Notes under the pieces: generated by a model
The model's database searches: none
Told to the model about the DNA's origin: nothing
Seen by the model: only the letters and a program-made list of their open reading frames with translations
Shown: in pieces, positions 8,197 to 16,544 of the stretch
Numbering within the stretch: the stretch's first letter is position 1
How the letters are laid out: the number at the start of each line of letters is the position of its first letter
Translations under genes and position numbers: made by a program
Assembly: GCF_001611555.1 (NCBI RefSeq)
Contig: NZ_LSGP01000017.1
Coordinates: 1-64,000, forward strand
Source: Anaerosporomusa subterranea
Lineage (GTDB): Bacteria; Bacillota; Negativicutes; Sporomusales; Acetonemataceae
Reading direction: 5' to 3'
DNA length: 64,000 nucleotides

Positions 8197-8796
8197 ATGG
8201 CTAAAGCATTACAGATCGTGTTCGATTTTTCTTGTCCGTATTGCTATATCACGTGGAATTACATAAAAAAGTTGAGGCAAAAGCTGACGTTTGAGGATGA
8301 GTGGTTGACATGGAATATCCACCCTGAGGTAGGTCCGGAGGGAAAGGACATTACCGAGGTTGTGCCTAATTTCGACAGAGAAAGCCGCCGGGAGAAACTC
8401 AATGGCCTGGGAGCTCCTGTCGGGGTGGCGCCTGGCGGAATGACGTTTGTACCTGATACTCGACTGCCCTTGCAGGCTGTGGAGTTCGCCGCCGCCCACG
8501 GACGGGCTAGGGATTGGTGCGACGCGGTATTCGCAGCTAATTTTGAACAAGGCAGAAATATTGGCGACAAAGCGGTGTTGTTTGACATTGCGATCCAACT
8601 GGGGCTGCCGGTCGCAGAGCTTGATCAGGCGTTAGCGTCATGTCAATATGCCGCTATTTTGGCGGAGCATGACCGACGGTTCACTGAACTGCAGGTTGAA
8701 TGGGTACCCACCATCTTTTCCGGTGACAAGAAAATCCTTGAAGGCGCATTTACCTATGAAGAAGCGGAGAAAGTTATTCGGGATACAGTTAAATAA
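8197..8796 (+). CDS. DsbA-family oxidoreductase (FrnE-like)
   Basis: The 199-residue product is a thioredoxin-fold DsbA-family protein with the redox motif CPYC at residues 13-16 (FDFSCPYCYITW) and a helical insertion. A cis-proline loop follows in WVPTIFSGDKKILEGA. It has no signal peptide, so it is cytoplasmic and of the FrnE/2-hydroxychromene-isomerase-like class. The ATG at 8197 has GGGGGAG upstream and is preferred over the ATG at 8152. It ends at a strong terminator. Confidence 0.85.
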   Translation: MAKALQIVFDFSCPYCYITWNYIKKLRQKLTFEDEWLTWNIHPEVGPEGKDITEVVPNFDRESRREKLNGLGAPVGVAPGGMTFVPDTRLPLQAVEFAAAHGRARDWCDAVFAANFEQGRNIGDKAVLFDIAIQLGLPVAELDQALASCQYAAILAEHDRRFTELQVEWVPTIFSGDKKILEGAFTYEEAEKVIRDTVK

Positions 8797-8799
8797 TAT

Positions 8800-8836
8800 A
8801 AGGCCCTTGCGCCAACTCAGCGGCGTCAAGGGCCTT
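8800..8836 (+). terminator. terminator of the DsbA-family gene
   Basis: AAGGCCCTTG pairs perfectly with CAAGGGCCTT around an inner CGCC/GGCG stem, with a short T/C-rich tail. It is symmetrical enough to serve the convergent gene at 8843 as well. Confidence 0.75.
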
Positions 8837-8842
8837 CTCTCA

Positions 8843-9673
8843 TTATGGAGTTCGTTTGCTATAAGGGAGCGGTATATACTGAACTGATGGACGCTGTTGT
8901 GCGGGCTGGGGATAAAGCTCCATTAGCTCGTATACTTCGAGCGGCATTTCATTGCAAATGGTTGGCAGTCCCATCTCGCGCAGTTTTTCACAGGTAATCG
9001 GATAATCGTGAGTCCAGCGGCCTTCCGATAGGGTGCGAGCCAACGCATCTGCTTTTTCTTCAGACAGTTTGTCAAGAAGCAGGGATTTAACAAATTCTTG
9101 AACCTGACGGAGAGCCTTTTCAGCCATGTCGGCCAGAATCAGGGTGTTATCATCAACTCGGTTGATTGATTTCTGCTGCACTGCCTTGAGAATAGATGCT
9201 GCGGGGTATTGTCCGAGTTGGGGATCAACCGGCCCAAGCACTGCGTTCGGGTCGAGTACGATTTCGTCTGCGGCCAGAGCGATCATGGTGCCACCAGACA
9301 TCGCATAATGCGGTACAAATACAGTAATTTTAGCCGGATGTTGCTGCAGGGCTCTGGCTATCTGTTCTGAGGCAAGGACTAAGCCACCCGGAGTGTGTAA
9401 AATCAAATCGAGCGGCATGTCATCCGGGGTTAAGCGAATCGCGCGTAATATGTGCTCAGAATCTTCCACATTAATATAGCGGCTTAGCGGAATACCAAGC
9501 AGGCTGATTGCCTCCTGGCGGTGGATAAGGCTGATTACACGTGATTGTCGCTGCTGCTCAATCTTTCGCAAGAGAGACAATCGTCTGGTCGCGATGCTCC
9601 GCTGCTGGAGCATCGGAGTGACTGTAAATAACAGAAATACTATCCATAGTATATCTGTTATGCTAATGTTCAA
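8843..9673 (-). CDS. Clp-fold membrane serine protease (SDH family)
   Basis: The 276-residue product has one N-terminal membrane helix (ITDILWIVFLLFTVTPML). A ClpP/crotonase-like domain of the SDH_protease type follows (PLDLILHTPGG, then the nucleophile loop MSGGTMIALAADEIV and LGPVDPQLG). It probably acts at the membrane on short membrane peptides, as SppA-like enzymes do; this is inference. I place the start at the TTG at 9673, which has AAGGAGG 8 bases before it. A longer frame reaches 9937, but that extension translates a repeat (9786-9860) and has no fitting site. Confidence 0.8.
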   Translation of the reverse strand: MNISITDILWIVFLLFTVTPMLQQRSIATRRLSLLRKIEQQRQSRVISLIHRQEAISLLGIPLSRYINVEDSEHILRAIRLTPDDMPLDLILHTPGGLVLASEQIARALQQHPAKITVFVPHYAMSGGTMIALAADEIVLDPNAVLGPVDPQLGQYPAASILKAVQQKSINRVDDNTLILADMAEKALRQVQEFVKSLLLDKLSEEKADALARTLSEGRWTHDYPITCEKLREMGLPTICNEMPLEVYELMELYPQPAQQRPSVQYIPLPYSKRTP

Positions 9674-9785
9674 TGCCAGCACCTCCTTGTCCCTTAACGA
9701 CATATTCCCCCCAAGAGCAGCGAATTCCTGCCAAGGAATGGGGTTAGTTTCGTAAGCATCAAAAACAAGCAACGCGTCAAAATAG

Positions 9786-9860
9786 AGGAGAAGATCGCCG
9801 CACTGCGCTCGCGATGACATTTTTCGCATGTCATTTCGAAGGCAGTAAAGCAATCCTCTC
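9786..9860. repeat. GCAATGACA-type palindromic repeat, copy 1
   Basis: AGATCGCCGC, GCTCGCGATGACAT, ATGTCATTTCG and AAAGCAATCCTC form the familiar inverted layout of the widespread 'GATTGC...CAATGACA...TGTCATTG...GCAATC' repeat. Related copies lie at 49347-49392 and 60861-60936. Confidence 0.7.
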
Positions 9861-9911
9861 CCGATTTTCTTGCTAAGTAGTTTAGTATTGTTTTTGGCCA
9901 AGGCAACTGAT

Positions 9912-10913
9912 TTATGCGAAGCAGGCAATCGGTTCAATATCCGCCATCGTCCGCAGACCGGGGCGTGCGTTAATCGTAACCGGGATGCTGTTAATCAGTA
10001 TCGCGCAGGTGGCAACATCGCCATTGACACCGCCTTTTATGCAACTATCGATTGCCGGTGATCCATCGATAATAATACGGTCCTTGGTTTCCGGTTCGCC
10101 AATCGCGGCGCGGAAGACCATGCGGATAACCTCATTGTCGCCGACTAAGCCTCTGCCGATTTGCTGAACTCCCAAAGCCATGCCTGCTTTGATGTCAAGG
10201 TACTCGGTTTTTACGTCATGCCTGGCGACAATTGGCGATATGTTGTCTTCTGTGGCGTTAAGCTTCCAGCCGCGTTTGGCGGCGATAAGATGGATTGACT
10301 CAGTCAAGCCGACATGGCGCAGAGTGCCTTCGGCGATTTTTTGATCGAATTCAGCTAGTGTCAGGCCGGCACCAATCTTTTTCTGGAACGGAATACGGCG
10401 GAAGGTCGCATCTTGGATACGTTCAACCGTGATTTTGTTGACATGGCGGCAGACGCCAGTAAGAGCCATTGGCAAAAAGTCCATTAAGAAGCCGGGGTTG
10501 ACACCGGTGGACAGAACAGAGACATTATGCTGTTTCGCTAAGGCGTCTACTCGTTTCGCAATTTCAGGCTGAGTCAACCAGGGGTAACTCAGTTCTTCAC
10601 AGGATGACACAATGTTGACGCCATATGGCAAAATAGCAGTCAACTGGCTTTCCACTTTCACCAGACTGGAGGCGGTGGTCAGCAGAACAACATCAATATT
10701 GCCGTGGCTGAGGACGCTGTGCAAATCAGCAGTCACGGTTACCCCGAGCGGCGCTAAGCCTGCCAGCACGCCAACGTCCTGGCCGACTTTAGCCGGATCA
10801 AGATCAACGGCACCTACGATCTCAAAAGCCTGAGGCCTTTCTGCCAGGTAAATGGTTGATTTGTTGCCGATCGGGCCTAAACCCATTTGTACGACTCTGA
10901 TTTTCCGTTCCAT
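9912..10913 (-). CDS. 2,4-diaminopentanoate-dehydrogenase-like / DapB-like oxidoreductase
   Basis: The 333-residue product opens with a Rossmann motif (VVQMGLGPIGNKS) and AVDLDPAKVG. It continues with NIVSSCEELSYPW and STGVNPGFLMD. This architecture matches the dihydrodipicolinate-reductase-like family that includes NAD(P)-dependent 2,4-diaminopentanoate dehydrogenase of ornithine fermentation. The partner aminomutase and thiolase genes are not in the window, so the substrate is open; an amino acid or diamine is likely. GAGGTG precedes the ATG. An RNA leader (10969-11057) lies directly upstream, and the nearby gltS gene carries a copy of it. Confidence 0.75.
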   Translation of the reverse strand: MERKIRVVQMGLGPIGNKSTIYLAERPQAFEIVGAVDLDPAKVGQDVGVLAGLAPLGVTVTADLHSVLSHGNIDVVLLTTASSLVKVESQLTAILPYGVNIVSSCEELSYPWLTQPEIAKRVDALAKQHNVSVLSTGVNPGFLMDFLPMALTGVCRHVNKITVERIQDATFRRIPFQKKIGAGLTLAEFDQKIAEGTLRHVGLTESIHLIAAKRGWKLNATEDNISPIVARHDVKTEYLDIKAGMALGVQQIGRGLVGDNEVIRMVFRAAIGEPETKDRIIIDGSPAIDSCIKGGVNGDVATCAILINSIPVTINARPGLRTMADIEPIACFA

Positions 10914-10968
10914 TATTCAATCACCTCTTTATAAAATTCCCTTTTTGGGTATGATACGTTAATTAAAG

Positions 10969-11057
10969 AAAAAAGATCAAGACCACAGTACGATGTACTG
11001 AACCTTGATCTCATCTATCTCGGTAGCTGAAGGTTTTTCAGTTACCAATAAATAAGA
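10969..11057 (-). ncRNA. structured attenuator leader, copy 1 (candidate riboswitch)
   Basis: Read on the minus strand: P1 is TCTTATTTAT (11057-11048) with ATAGATGAGA (11018-11009). An inner hairpin pairs GGTA/TACC and CTGAA/TTCAG around the loop AAACC. A terminator stem AGATCAAG/CTTGATCT (11011-10974) is followed by a T run. The 3' arm of P1 and the 5' arm of the terminator share bases. Copy 2 at 13065-13160 keeps the fold with compensatory changes. The dehydrogenase start is 55 bases downstream. Confidence 0.65.
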
Positions 11058-11135
11058 GGGTATGTAGTTGACGCTATTATGGCAACAGCCTGTCGATTGT
11101 TCAGCAAAATAGTATCCGCTCATTTTGTTGCGACT

Positions 11136-11459
11136 TCATAGCTTTTTAGCAATCGAATAACGATTGTGTGCATCCTTTAGCGCCACGATCAGTGCTTTCT
11201 GCAACAGGCCAAAGAAGCGGGCGCGGATTTCGGAGGTAATGGATTCAAGGTCTGTCTCTATATTCCGGTTGACAATTAGCGAGCAAATGAAATCCTCGGT
11301 CATTGGTCTGGCGGTATTACAAGCTGCACTAATTATCATGTCATTGGTTTTGTCGACAATCAAGCTTAGGAAAAATAGGTCATACTGGCTGGCCACAGGG
11401 TCATCCTTACTGGGTCTAGCTACTCCGGTAACAAAGATAGTGCTTTTTTTGTACTCCAT
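11136..11459 (-). CDS. DUF3870 domain protein
   Basis: The 107-residue product reads IFVTGVARPSKDDPVASQYD, LSLIVDKTNDMIISAACN, FICSLIVNRNIETDLE and QKALIVALKDAHNRY, the pattern of DUF3870. The function of the family is unknown. It has no signal or membrane segment. The ATG has a GGGAG site. It lies between gltS and the dehydrogenase on the same strand, so it may share their amino-acid-related role. The 246-bp gap up to gltS holds no gene I can support. Confidence 0.75.
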   Translation of the reverse strand: MEYKKSTIFVTGVARPSKDDPVASQYDLFFLSLIVDKTNDMIISAACNTARPMTEDFICSLIVNRNIETDLESITSEIRARFFGLLQKALIVALKDAHNRYSIAKKL

Positions 11460-11705
11460 TGCCCCACTCCCTATGTCGCTTCCCTTACTTCAGGCAAAGA
11501 GACCGTGAATGTGCTCTGTTACAGCAACTCTACCCCTGCTCGGCAGGTCATATGCATTCGGTGGCAACACTCAAAATTCCGTGTGTAAGTTTTTTCGCTA
11601 TGACTGCCAGAATTCTGCCTGCAGGGCAATGTAGCGAGACAGTAATTTCCCTTACCTGGAGCATAATGAGCAGAATAATAATTTCCGTATTTATTTCCTT
11701 TTCTC

Positions 11706-12932
11706 TTAGCGGAACATATTACCCATTGTTGTGATAATAATCGCGTTAGTGAAGTCAATCAAGAAGGCTCCGACGATGGACACAATCAGCCAGGATTTTG
11801 GCGCCAGCCCGTGTTTCTGGCTAAGTGTCTGCATATTGGCCAGAGCATTTGGCGTTGCTCCCATGCCAAAACCGACTAGGCCTACAGACAACATCATGGC
11901 TTCGTAATCGCGACCCATGATGAAATAAAAGCAAAGCCAACAGAAGATCAGCATCAACAGACATTGCGCAACTAAAATGATCAGCAACGGTATGGCTAGG
12001 TTCACAAGTTCCCACAGCTTTAAGCCATTGATTGCCATAGTCAAATAGAGGCCAAGCGAGATATCTGAAATAATCTCAAGGGCGTTCACGTTAATCTCAA
12101 ACTTTTTACTGATATCCCCAATATTGCGGATGACGGCAGCCGTAATCATTCCACCGATGTACAGCGGTAATGTAATGCCATTGCTGACTAATACGTAACT
12201 GACCACAGTCCCGAGGCCCATAGCCGCCAGCACGTATGCAAGCGTGCTCATCAGGACAGGTCCGTTGGTGACTGCTTCTGTTTCCTGAAAAGCGGCGGCA
12301 GACGCATCAAGCTCCACGCCCTGTGATTTGGGGGTGATGATATGGTAACGCCTGATTAGTCTTTCGCCAAATGGACCGCCCATGAGACTGCCGGCGACCA
12401 TGCCAAACGTGGCGCAGGCAATGGCAGCAGCGGTCGCTCCTGTCAGTCCCCAGCTTTCAAACAATGGACCGAAGGCACCGCCTGTTCCGAGCCCTCCCAT
12501 TAAGGTGACAGCCCCTGCGATTATGCCGAATAAGGAGTGGATACCTGTTAACTGTGCTAAAAAAATGCCGAGGAAGTTCTGTAAAATACCTAGAAAACTA
12601 GCAAGTCCTAAAAAGATGACAAGTGGCAGACCGCCGCGCTTTACCAGTGTTATGCTCGCGCCCATTCCCATTGTGGTAAAGAACATAATCATCAGGTTAG
12701 TCTGCATAGTGCTATCCAGGTCAATGCCAATTACTCCCTGCATACGGAGGAAAGTCGCGATGCTGGCAAATAGCAGGCCGCCAACAACCGGGGCAGGGAT
12801 ACTATGCTTGACGAGGAACGGCACCCGCTTGCGGATGACGACGCCTAAGTAATAGACAACGATCGCTAGCGCAACACTTTGGACTAGGCCTAATTTTAGA
12901 ATCAGCATGCCGTTTAATGTTTTGAACTCCAT
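11706..12932 (-). CDS. gltS: sodium/glutamate symporter GltS
   Basis: GltS takes up glutamate with sodium. The 408-residue protein has about ten to twelve hydrophobic segments and two family loops: GAVTLMGGLGTGGAFGPLFE in the first half and GLVGFGMGATPNALANMQ in the second. The N-terminal LKLGLVQSVALAIVVYYLG is typical. The ATG at 12932 has AGGAGGG. A structured attenuator leader and a promoter lie upstream (13065-13207). Confidence 0.92.
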   Translation of the reverse strand: MEFKTLNGMLILKLGLVQSVALAIVVYYLGVVIRKRVPFLVKHSIPAPVVGGLLFASIATFLRMQGVIGIDLDSTMQTNLMIMFFTTMGMGASITLVKRGGLPLVIFLGLASFLGILQNFLGIFLAQLTGIHSLFGIIAGAVTLMGGLGTGGAFGPLFESWGLTGATAAAIACATFGMVAGSLMGGPFGERLIRRYHIITPKSQGVELDASAAAFQETEAVTNGPVLMSTLAYVLAAMGLGTVVSYVLVSNGITLPLYIGGMITAAVIRNIGDISKKFEINVNALEIISDISLGLYLTMAINGLKLWELVNLAIPLLIILVAQCLLMLIFCWLCFYFIMGRDYEAMMLSVGLVGFGMGATPNALANMQTLSQKHGLAPKSWLIVSIVGAFLIDFTNAIIITTMGNMFR

Positions 12933-13064
12933 AGAACACCCTCCTTTACTAATGCAGTAGCTTCACTTGTGTACGAATTTTACTTCTTTTTGTTCTTTCC
13001 TCTCCTTTTTTGTATTTTTCTACAAAGCATCATTAAGCTTTGCAGTACATCACAAATCAATCGT

Positions 13065-13160
13065 AAAATTAAAAGACCAAGAATAATGTGAGAAATTCAC
13101 ACCCATCTTGGTCTTATCTATTTTGGTAAAATGAAGGTCATTCATAACCAATAAATAAGA
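13065..13160 (-). ncRNA. structured attenuator leader, copy 2 (candidate riboswitch)
   Basis: On the minus strand P1 is TCTTATTTAT (13160-13151) with ATAGATAAGA (13121-13112). The inner hairpin is TTGGT..ATGAA/TTCAT..ACCAA around TGACC. The terminator pairs AAGACCAAGA with TCTTGGTCTT (13115-13073), with an inner TGTGA/TCACA stem and a T-rich tail. Changes against copy 1 keep the pairs. It leads into gltS, whose ATG is about 130 bases on. Confidence 0.65.
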
Positions 13161-13179
13161 CTATATTTAATGCAATTAA

Positions 13180-13207
13180 AGTGTAGCACTTTTGACGGAA
13201 TATTCAA
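13180..13207 (-). promoter_or_regulatory. promoter of the gltS leader
   Basis: On the minus strand TTGAAT (13207-13202) and TACACT (13185-13180) are 16 bases apart. The start would be near 13173, about 12 bases before P1 of the leader. Confidence 0.5.
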
Positions 13208-13251
13208 TAGTTTCAAACTTTGTATTTTGTATTTTTGCCACGTTTAATAGC

Positions 13252-14562
13252 TTAGCGCTCCTGCTTGTTGTTTAAAGATCCCTGAGGTAAGATGACGGTG
13301 AATTTACTGCCGCTTCCCATGGTGCTTTCCACGCCAATGGTTCCTTGATGGGCTTCGACAATCCATTTGGCGATAGACAATCCCAGTCCCGTGCCGCCTG
13401 TTTCGCGCGAACGGGCTTTATCCACTCGATAAAACCGCTCAAAAATACGCAGTTGGTCTTCCAGGGCAATCCCTGCACCGGTGTCATGGACAACGATTTT
13501 TACCTGGTGGTGTGAAGCTGTTGCGATCTGTAGATTGACGCTGCCGCCGCTAGGAGTATGCTTTAACGCATTATCCAGCAAGATCAGCAATAGCTGCTCA
13601 ATCCGTTCGCGATCTGCCTGCAGTACGGTGCGCCCTTCAGTAGTTACCTTTATGGTAATACCGTTTTTCTTAGCTAAGGGGTCTAGCATTCTGGCAATTT
13701 GCTGTGCCATGGTATCAAGCTCTAAGGGTTCTTTGATGATCGGGGCAGCGCCTGCGTCGCCTCTGGCGAGAGTCAGCAATCCGCCCACAATTTTCGACAT
13801 GCGCAGGACTTCATCTTTCATGTCGGCTAGTACTTGTTGCGAAAAAGGTGAGAGTCGGTCTTCTTCGTTCTCCTCAAGGGTTTCAACTGAAGCCAGCATC
13901 ACACTGAGTGGAGTCCGTAATTCGTGTGAGGCATCGGCGACAAATTCGCGTTGCCGGTTAAACGCCACAACTATGGCTTTCATCGCCCGGGATGTCAGCA
14001 GGTGCCCCAATCCGGATGCGGCGACGAGAAATACCAGACATAGCGCTAACATGACGAAGAAGAGTGTTTTTAAGACTTCATAGTAGCTGGTAATATCTAT
14101 CCCTACATAGACAGCGCCCAGTGTTTCTATTCCGCTCTGAATGGGTTGCCTTGCGATCATGATATAGTAGGTTTGATCATCAGATAGGCTAATTTTTTCC
14201 AATTGCGCCTTCCCGGGAGGCTGATTCCACTTCTGAATCACGTCAGAAATCGATGTTTGGAGAGCGGATGGCGGTTTGGCGGTATTGACTAGCCGGCCGG
14301 AATTGTCATACGCGTAGAAGAATATTGAACCGCTGAATTCTTCCGAAGTTACTGTCGGTAAAGAGCCCTGTTTTTGCGCCTGAAGGAGAATTTCGGCGTG
14401 CTCGTGCGCTTCTTCTTCAGCAAACAGGAGTACTTGCTGTTGTTGTTGCGAGTAAATCACCCAGGTTAAAGCGGCGTAGCTGATGACAAAGAAAGAAAGC
14501 ATGAACAGAATTAGTATGGCTGTATAAAATATCGTCAGACGGTTACGAATTTGTGAAAACAT
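13252..14562 (-). CDS. sensor histidine kinase
   Basis: The 436-residue kinase has an N-terminal membrane helix, an extracytoplasmic sensor of about 125 residues and a second helix near 165-185. A HisKA domain follows (ADASHELRTPLSVM, phospho-His at about 217), and then an HATPase_c domain with LLDNALKHT, DTGAGI and GGTGLGLSIAK. It starts one base after the regulator stop, with GGAGG. With the regulator, DgkA, PAP2 and LtaS-type genes it looks like a PmrB-like envelope sensor; this is inference. Confidence 0.9.
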   Translation of the reverse strand: MFSQIRNRLTIFYTAILILFMLSFFVISYAALTWVIYSQQQQQVLLFAEEEAHEHAEILLQAQKQGSLPTVTSEEFSGSIFFYAYDNSGRLVNTAKPPSALQTSISDVIQKWNQPPGKAQLEKISLSDDQTYYIMIARQPIQSGIETLGAVYVGIDITSYYEVLKTLFFVMLALCLVFLVAASGLGHLLTSRAMKAIVVAFNRQREFVADASHELRTPLSVMLASVETLEENEEDRLSPFSQQVLADMKDEVLRMSKIVGGLLTLARGDAGAAPIIKEPLELDTMAQQIARMLDPLAKKNGITIKVTTEGRTVLQADRERIEQLLLILLDNALKHTPSGGSVNLQIATASHHQVKIVVHDTGAGIALEDQLRIFERFYRVDKARSRETGGTGLGLSIAKWIVEAHQGTIGVESTMGSGSKFTVILPQGSLNNKQER

Positions 14563-14563
14563 A

Positions 14564-15250
14564 TTAGGCCTCCGTTGGCTCTAGACTTAGTCGATAGCCT
14601 ACACCCCGGACATTGGTGATGGTTACTCCATCTGCTGGTAAGTTTAGCTTCTTACGCAGCAGATGAACATATGCGTCCAGAGTATTTGAAGAAACTTCTG
14701 TTTCGAGGCCCCAGACCCGGTCAAGTATCACCTCACGCGGCACGACGACGCCGCGGTTGCGCACCAACAAATCAAATAATTGGAATTCCCGTCCTGTCAG
14801 TTGAATTTCCTGGTTTTGGCGCATAACTTGGCGGGTAGCCTGGTTGATAACAAAACTCCCGACGGTTACTGTTTCTTCACGAACGGTTGTCAGACTGCGT
14901 CGCGATAAGGCACGCAGGCGCGCCAACAATTCAGCGAATTCAAACGGCTTAACTACATAATCATCAGCGCCTGTGTCTAATCCCAAGACCCGGTCGCCGA
15001 TAGAGTCCTTTGCTGTTAACATCAAAATAGCGCCTTGATAGCCATTTTGGCGCAGACGGCCGCAGGCTGACAGTCCTGATTCCACCGGCATCATCCAGTC
15101 CATCATCACGACATCATAGGAACCGTGGATGGCATAGTCGTATGCGGCTTCACCATTTAACACCCAATCGACCTGGATGTTGTTTTTTAGTAACATGTGT
15201 TTAACAAGGTTTCCCAAGCGGTAGTCATCTTCAGCCAGCAGCACCCGCAT
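14564..15250 (-). CDS. OmpR-family response regulator
   Basis: The 228-residue regulator has a receiver domain (LLAEDD; phospho-Asp at about 51 in VVMMDWMMP; Lys in VVKPFEF). A winged-helix domain follows (TGREFQLFDLLVRNRGVV, VDAYVHLLRKKL-like, GVGYRL). GGGGG precedes the ATG. It is translated just ahead of its kinase. The likely targets are the lipid-modifying genes upstream on the same strand. Confidence 0.92.
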   Translation of the reverse strand: MRVLLAEDDYRLGNLVKHMLLKNNIQVDWVLNGEAAYDYAIHGSYDVVMMDWMMPVESGLSACGRLRQNGYQGAILMLTAKDSIGDRVLGLDTGADDYVVKPFEFAELLARLRALSRRSLTTVREETVTVGSFVINQATRQVMRQNQEIQLTGREFQLFDLLVRNRGVVVPREVILDRVWGLETEVSSNTLDAYVHLLRKKLNLPADGVTITNVRGVGYRLSLEPTEA

Positions 15251-15277
15251 GGTTATCCCCCTTTCAAATCGCGCCTA

Positions 15278-15643
15278 CTATCGGTAGAAAACATAAAACA
15301 GAGTGCAGACCCAGATCAAAGTTGTTAATGTGATGGTTAAGAAAACGACCGAACTGCCAAGGTCTTTCGCTTGTTTGGCCAGCGGGTGAAGATCCACGGT
15401 GACTAGATCGACCGTACGCTCAATCGCACTATTAACAGCTTCTGCAATTAGCGGCAAAAATAACGATAGCCGGAGTATTACCATACAGACGTAAGGCAAA
15501 TCAATAATAGACAGACTAATCTGCAGCAGGGTAATAACAACTACTTCCAGACGGAAGGAGCTCTCATGCCTAAGCATATCAGCTAAGCCTGCCAGGGCGT
15601 AACTGGTGTTCTTACACAGAGTGTAATTCGGTTTTGTTCGCAT
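15278..15643 (-). CDS. dgkA: DgkA-type diacylglycerol/undecaprenol kinase
   Basis: The 121-residue product has three membrane helices and the family motif EAVNSAIERTVDLV, followed by AKDLGSSVVFLT. In Firmicutes this small kinase phosphorylates undecaprenol; in Gram-negatives it recycles diacylglycerol released by head-group transferases. I take the ATG at 15643 with GGCGGGG 10 bases upstream, rather than a GTG 9 bases earlier. It overlaps the end of the PAP2 gene, so the two are coupled. Confidence 0.85.
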   Translation of the reverse strand: MRTKPNYTLCKNTSYALAGLADMLRHESSFRLEVVVITLLQISLSIIDLPYVCMVILRLSLFLPLIAEAVNSAIERTVDLVTVDLHPLAKQAKDLGSSVVFLTITLTTLIWVCTLFYVFYR

Positions 15644-16322
15644 CTTCTTCACACCCCGCCAATCGATATATTATCAGGATAATTAGCCAGGCTCCCAACA
15701 TAGTCACAACAGTGTGACTGAGAAAGTGAGCTCCTTTGAACATTTGATACAACCCCATAGCCCAGCCAAGGCCAAAGCCAAATAACCAGCCGATGAGCCG
15801 ATGTTGCTTTTGACGGAAAAAGAAGTACAAGGCCATCAGCGCGAAGCCACCTGATGCATGTCCTGCGGGAAAGCCGCGCCCCCTGTCTGTTTGGTGAAAG
15901 TCCGGCGGGTATGATTCAAATACTTTCACATACGGCTTATCGCCGCTATAGCGTGCTAGTTGGTCAGGAGTATACACATTAGTGTAACTTTTTAGACCGG
16001 CGATTAGCAGCGGCACGAACGACATCGCCAACAGCAGTACGAGCAACCTGCGGCGGTGCGGACGCAGCTTCGCTGAACGGAAAGAAGCGATGTAACTAAT
16101 GAGCAATCCTATTCCCATCAATACCAGCGCACCCTTGGGGCCATCATATAAGAGAAACCGCCATACGGGATCTTTCGCGTCAACCAGCCAGCGATGGGCC
16201 GGCTCTAAGAAAAGTCGGTCTTGCAGTAGTAAGTCGATGTTCGTTAATTCAAAAAGGGCAAGAGCCGCCAGCAACAACCCAAAGGTGGCCAGAATCTGGC
16301 GGGTTACCATGGTTCGATTCAT
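15612..16322 (-). CDS. PAP2-family membrane phosphatase
   Basis: The 236-residue membrane protein carries the PAP2 motifs in slightly altered form: RGRGFPAGHASGGFAL for the middle motif (with the catalytic His) and GAHFLSHTVVTML for the last. The N-terminal part adds two membrane segments. Such enzymes dephosphorylate lipid phosphates, for example undecaprenyl pyrophosphate or lipid A. GGGAG precedes the ATG. It overlaps dgkA by about 30 bases, which joins a lipid phosphatase to a lipid kinase. Confidence 0.85.
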   Translation of the reverse strand: MNRTMVTRQILATFGLLLAALALFELTNIDLLLQDRLFLEPAHRWLVDAKDPVWRFLLYDGPKGALVLMGIGLLISYIASFRSAKLRPHRRRLLVLLLAMSFVPLLIAGLKSYTNVYTPDQLARYSGDKPYVKVFESYPPDFHQTDRGRGFPAGHASGGFALMALYFFFRQKQHRLIGWLFGFGLGWAMGLYQMFKGAHFLSHTVVTMLGAWLIILIIYRLAGCEEDANKTELHSV

Positions 16323-16379
16323 TGTGCCACTCTCCCGTAGATTGGTTTTACGTCCTCGAAGAGGAGCGGGGTTACGTTT

Positions 16380-16500
16380 ACCACGAAGGACACGGAGGAT
16401 ACATGGAGGAACACGAAGGGTACAAATATCTATTCTGTCAGCTTTGCTGATCCTAATTAAAGCCCTTCGTGGCCTCTTTATCTCTCCGTGGCCTCCGTAG
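16380..16500. repeat. CACGAAGGACACGGAGG-type repeat pair
   Basis: CCACGAAGGACACGGAGG on the left is answered by CCTTCGTGGCC and TCTCCGTGGCCTCCGT on the right, about 70 bases apart. It is an inverted pair of the common CACGAAGGACACGAAGG repeat, and it fills the gap between the LtaS-type and PAP2 genes. Confidence 0.65.
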
Positions 16501-16544
16501 AACAGTAATTCCTCAGAGATCGTCGAAAAGCGTTTTTTTACGCT

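Noticed and set aside
9674-9937. N-terminal extension of the Clp-fold protease
   Set aside because: The extension translates a palindromic repeat, and the TTG at 9673 has a near-perfect ribosome binding site at the right distance.
11460-11705. Possible riboswitch in the gap between gltS and the DUF3870 gene
   Set aside because: The minus-strand leader has some pairable blocks, but I found no match to glycine, SAM or cobalamin consensus cores and no terminator.
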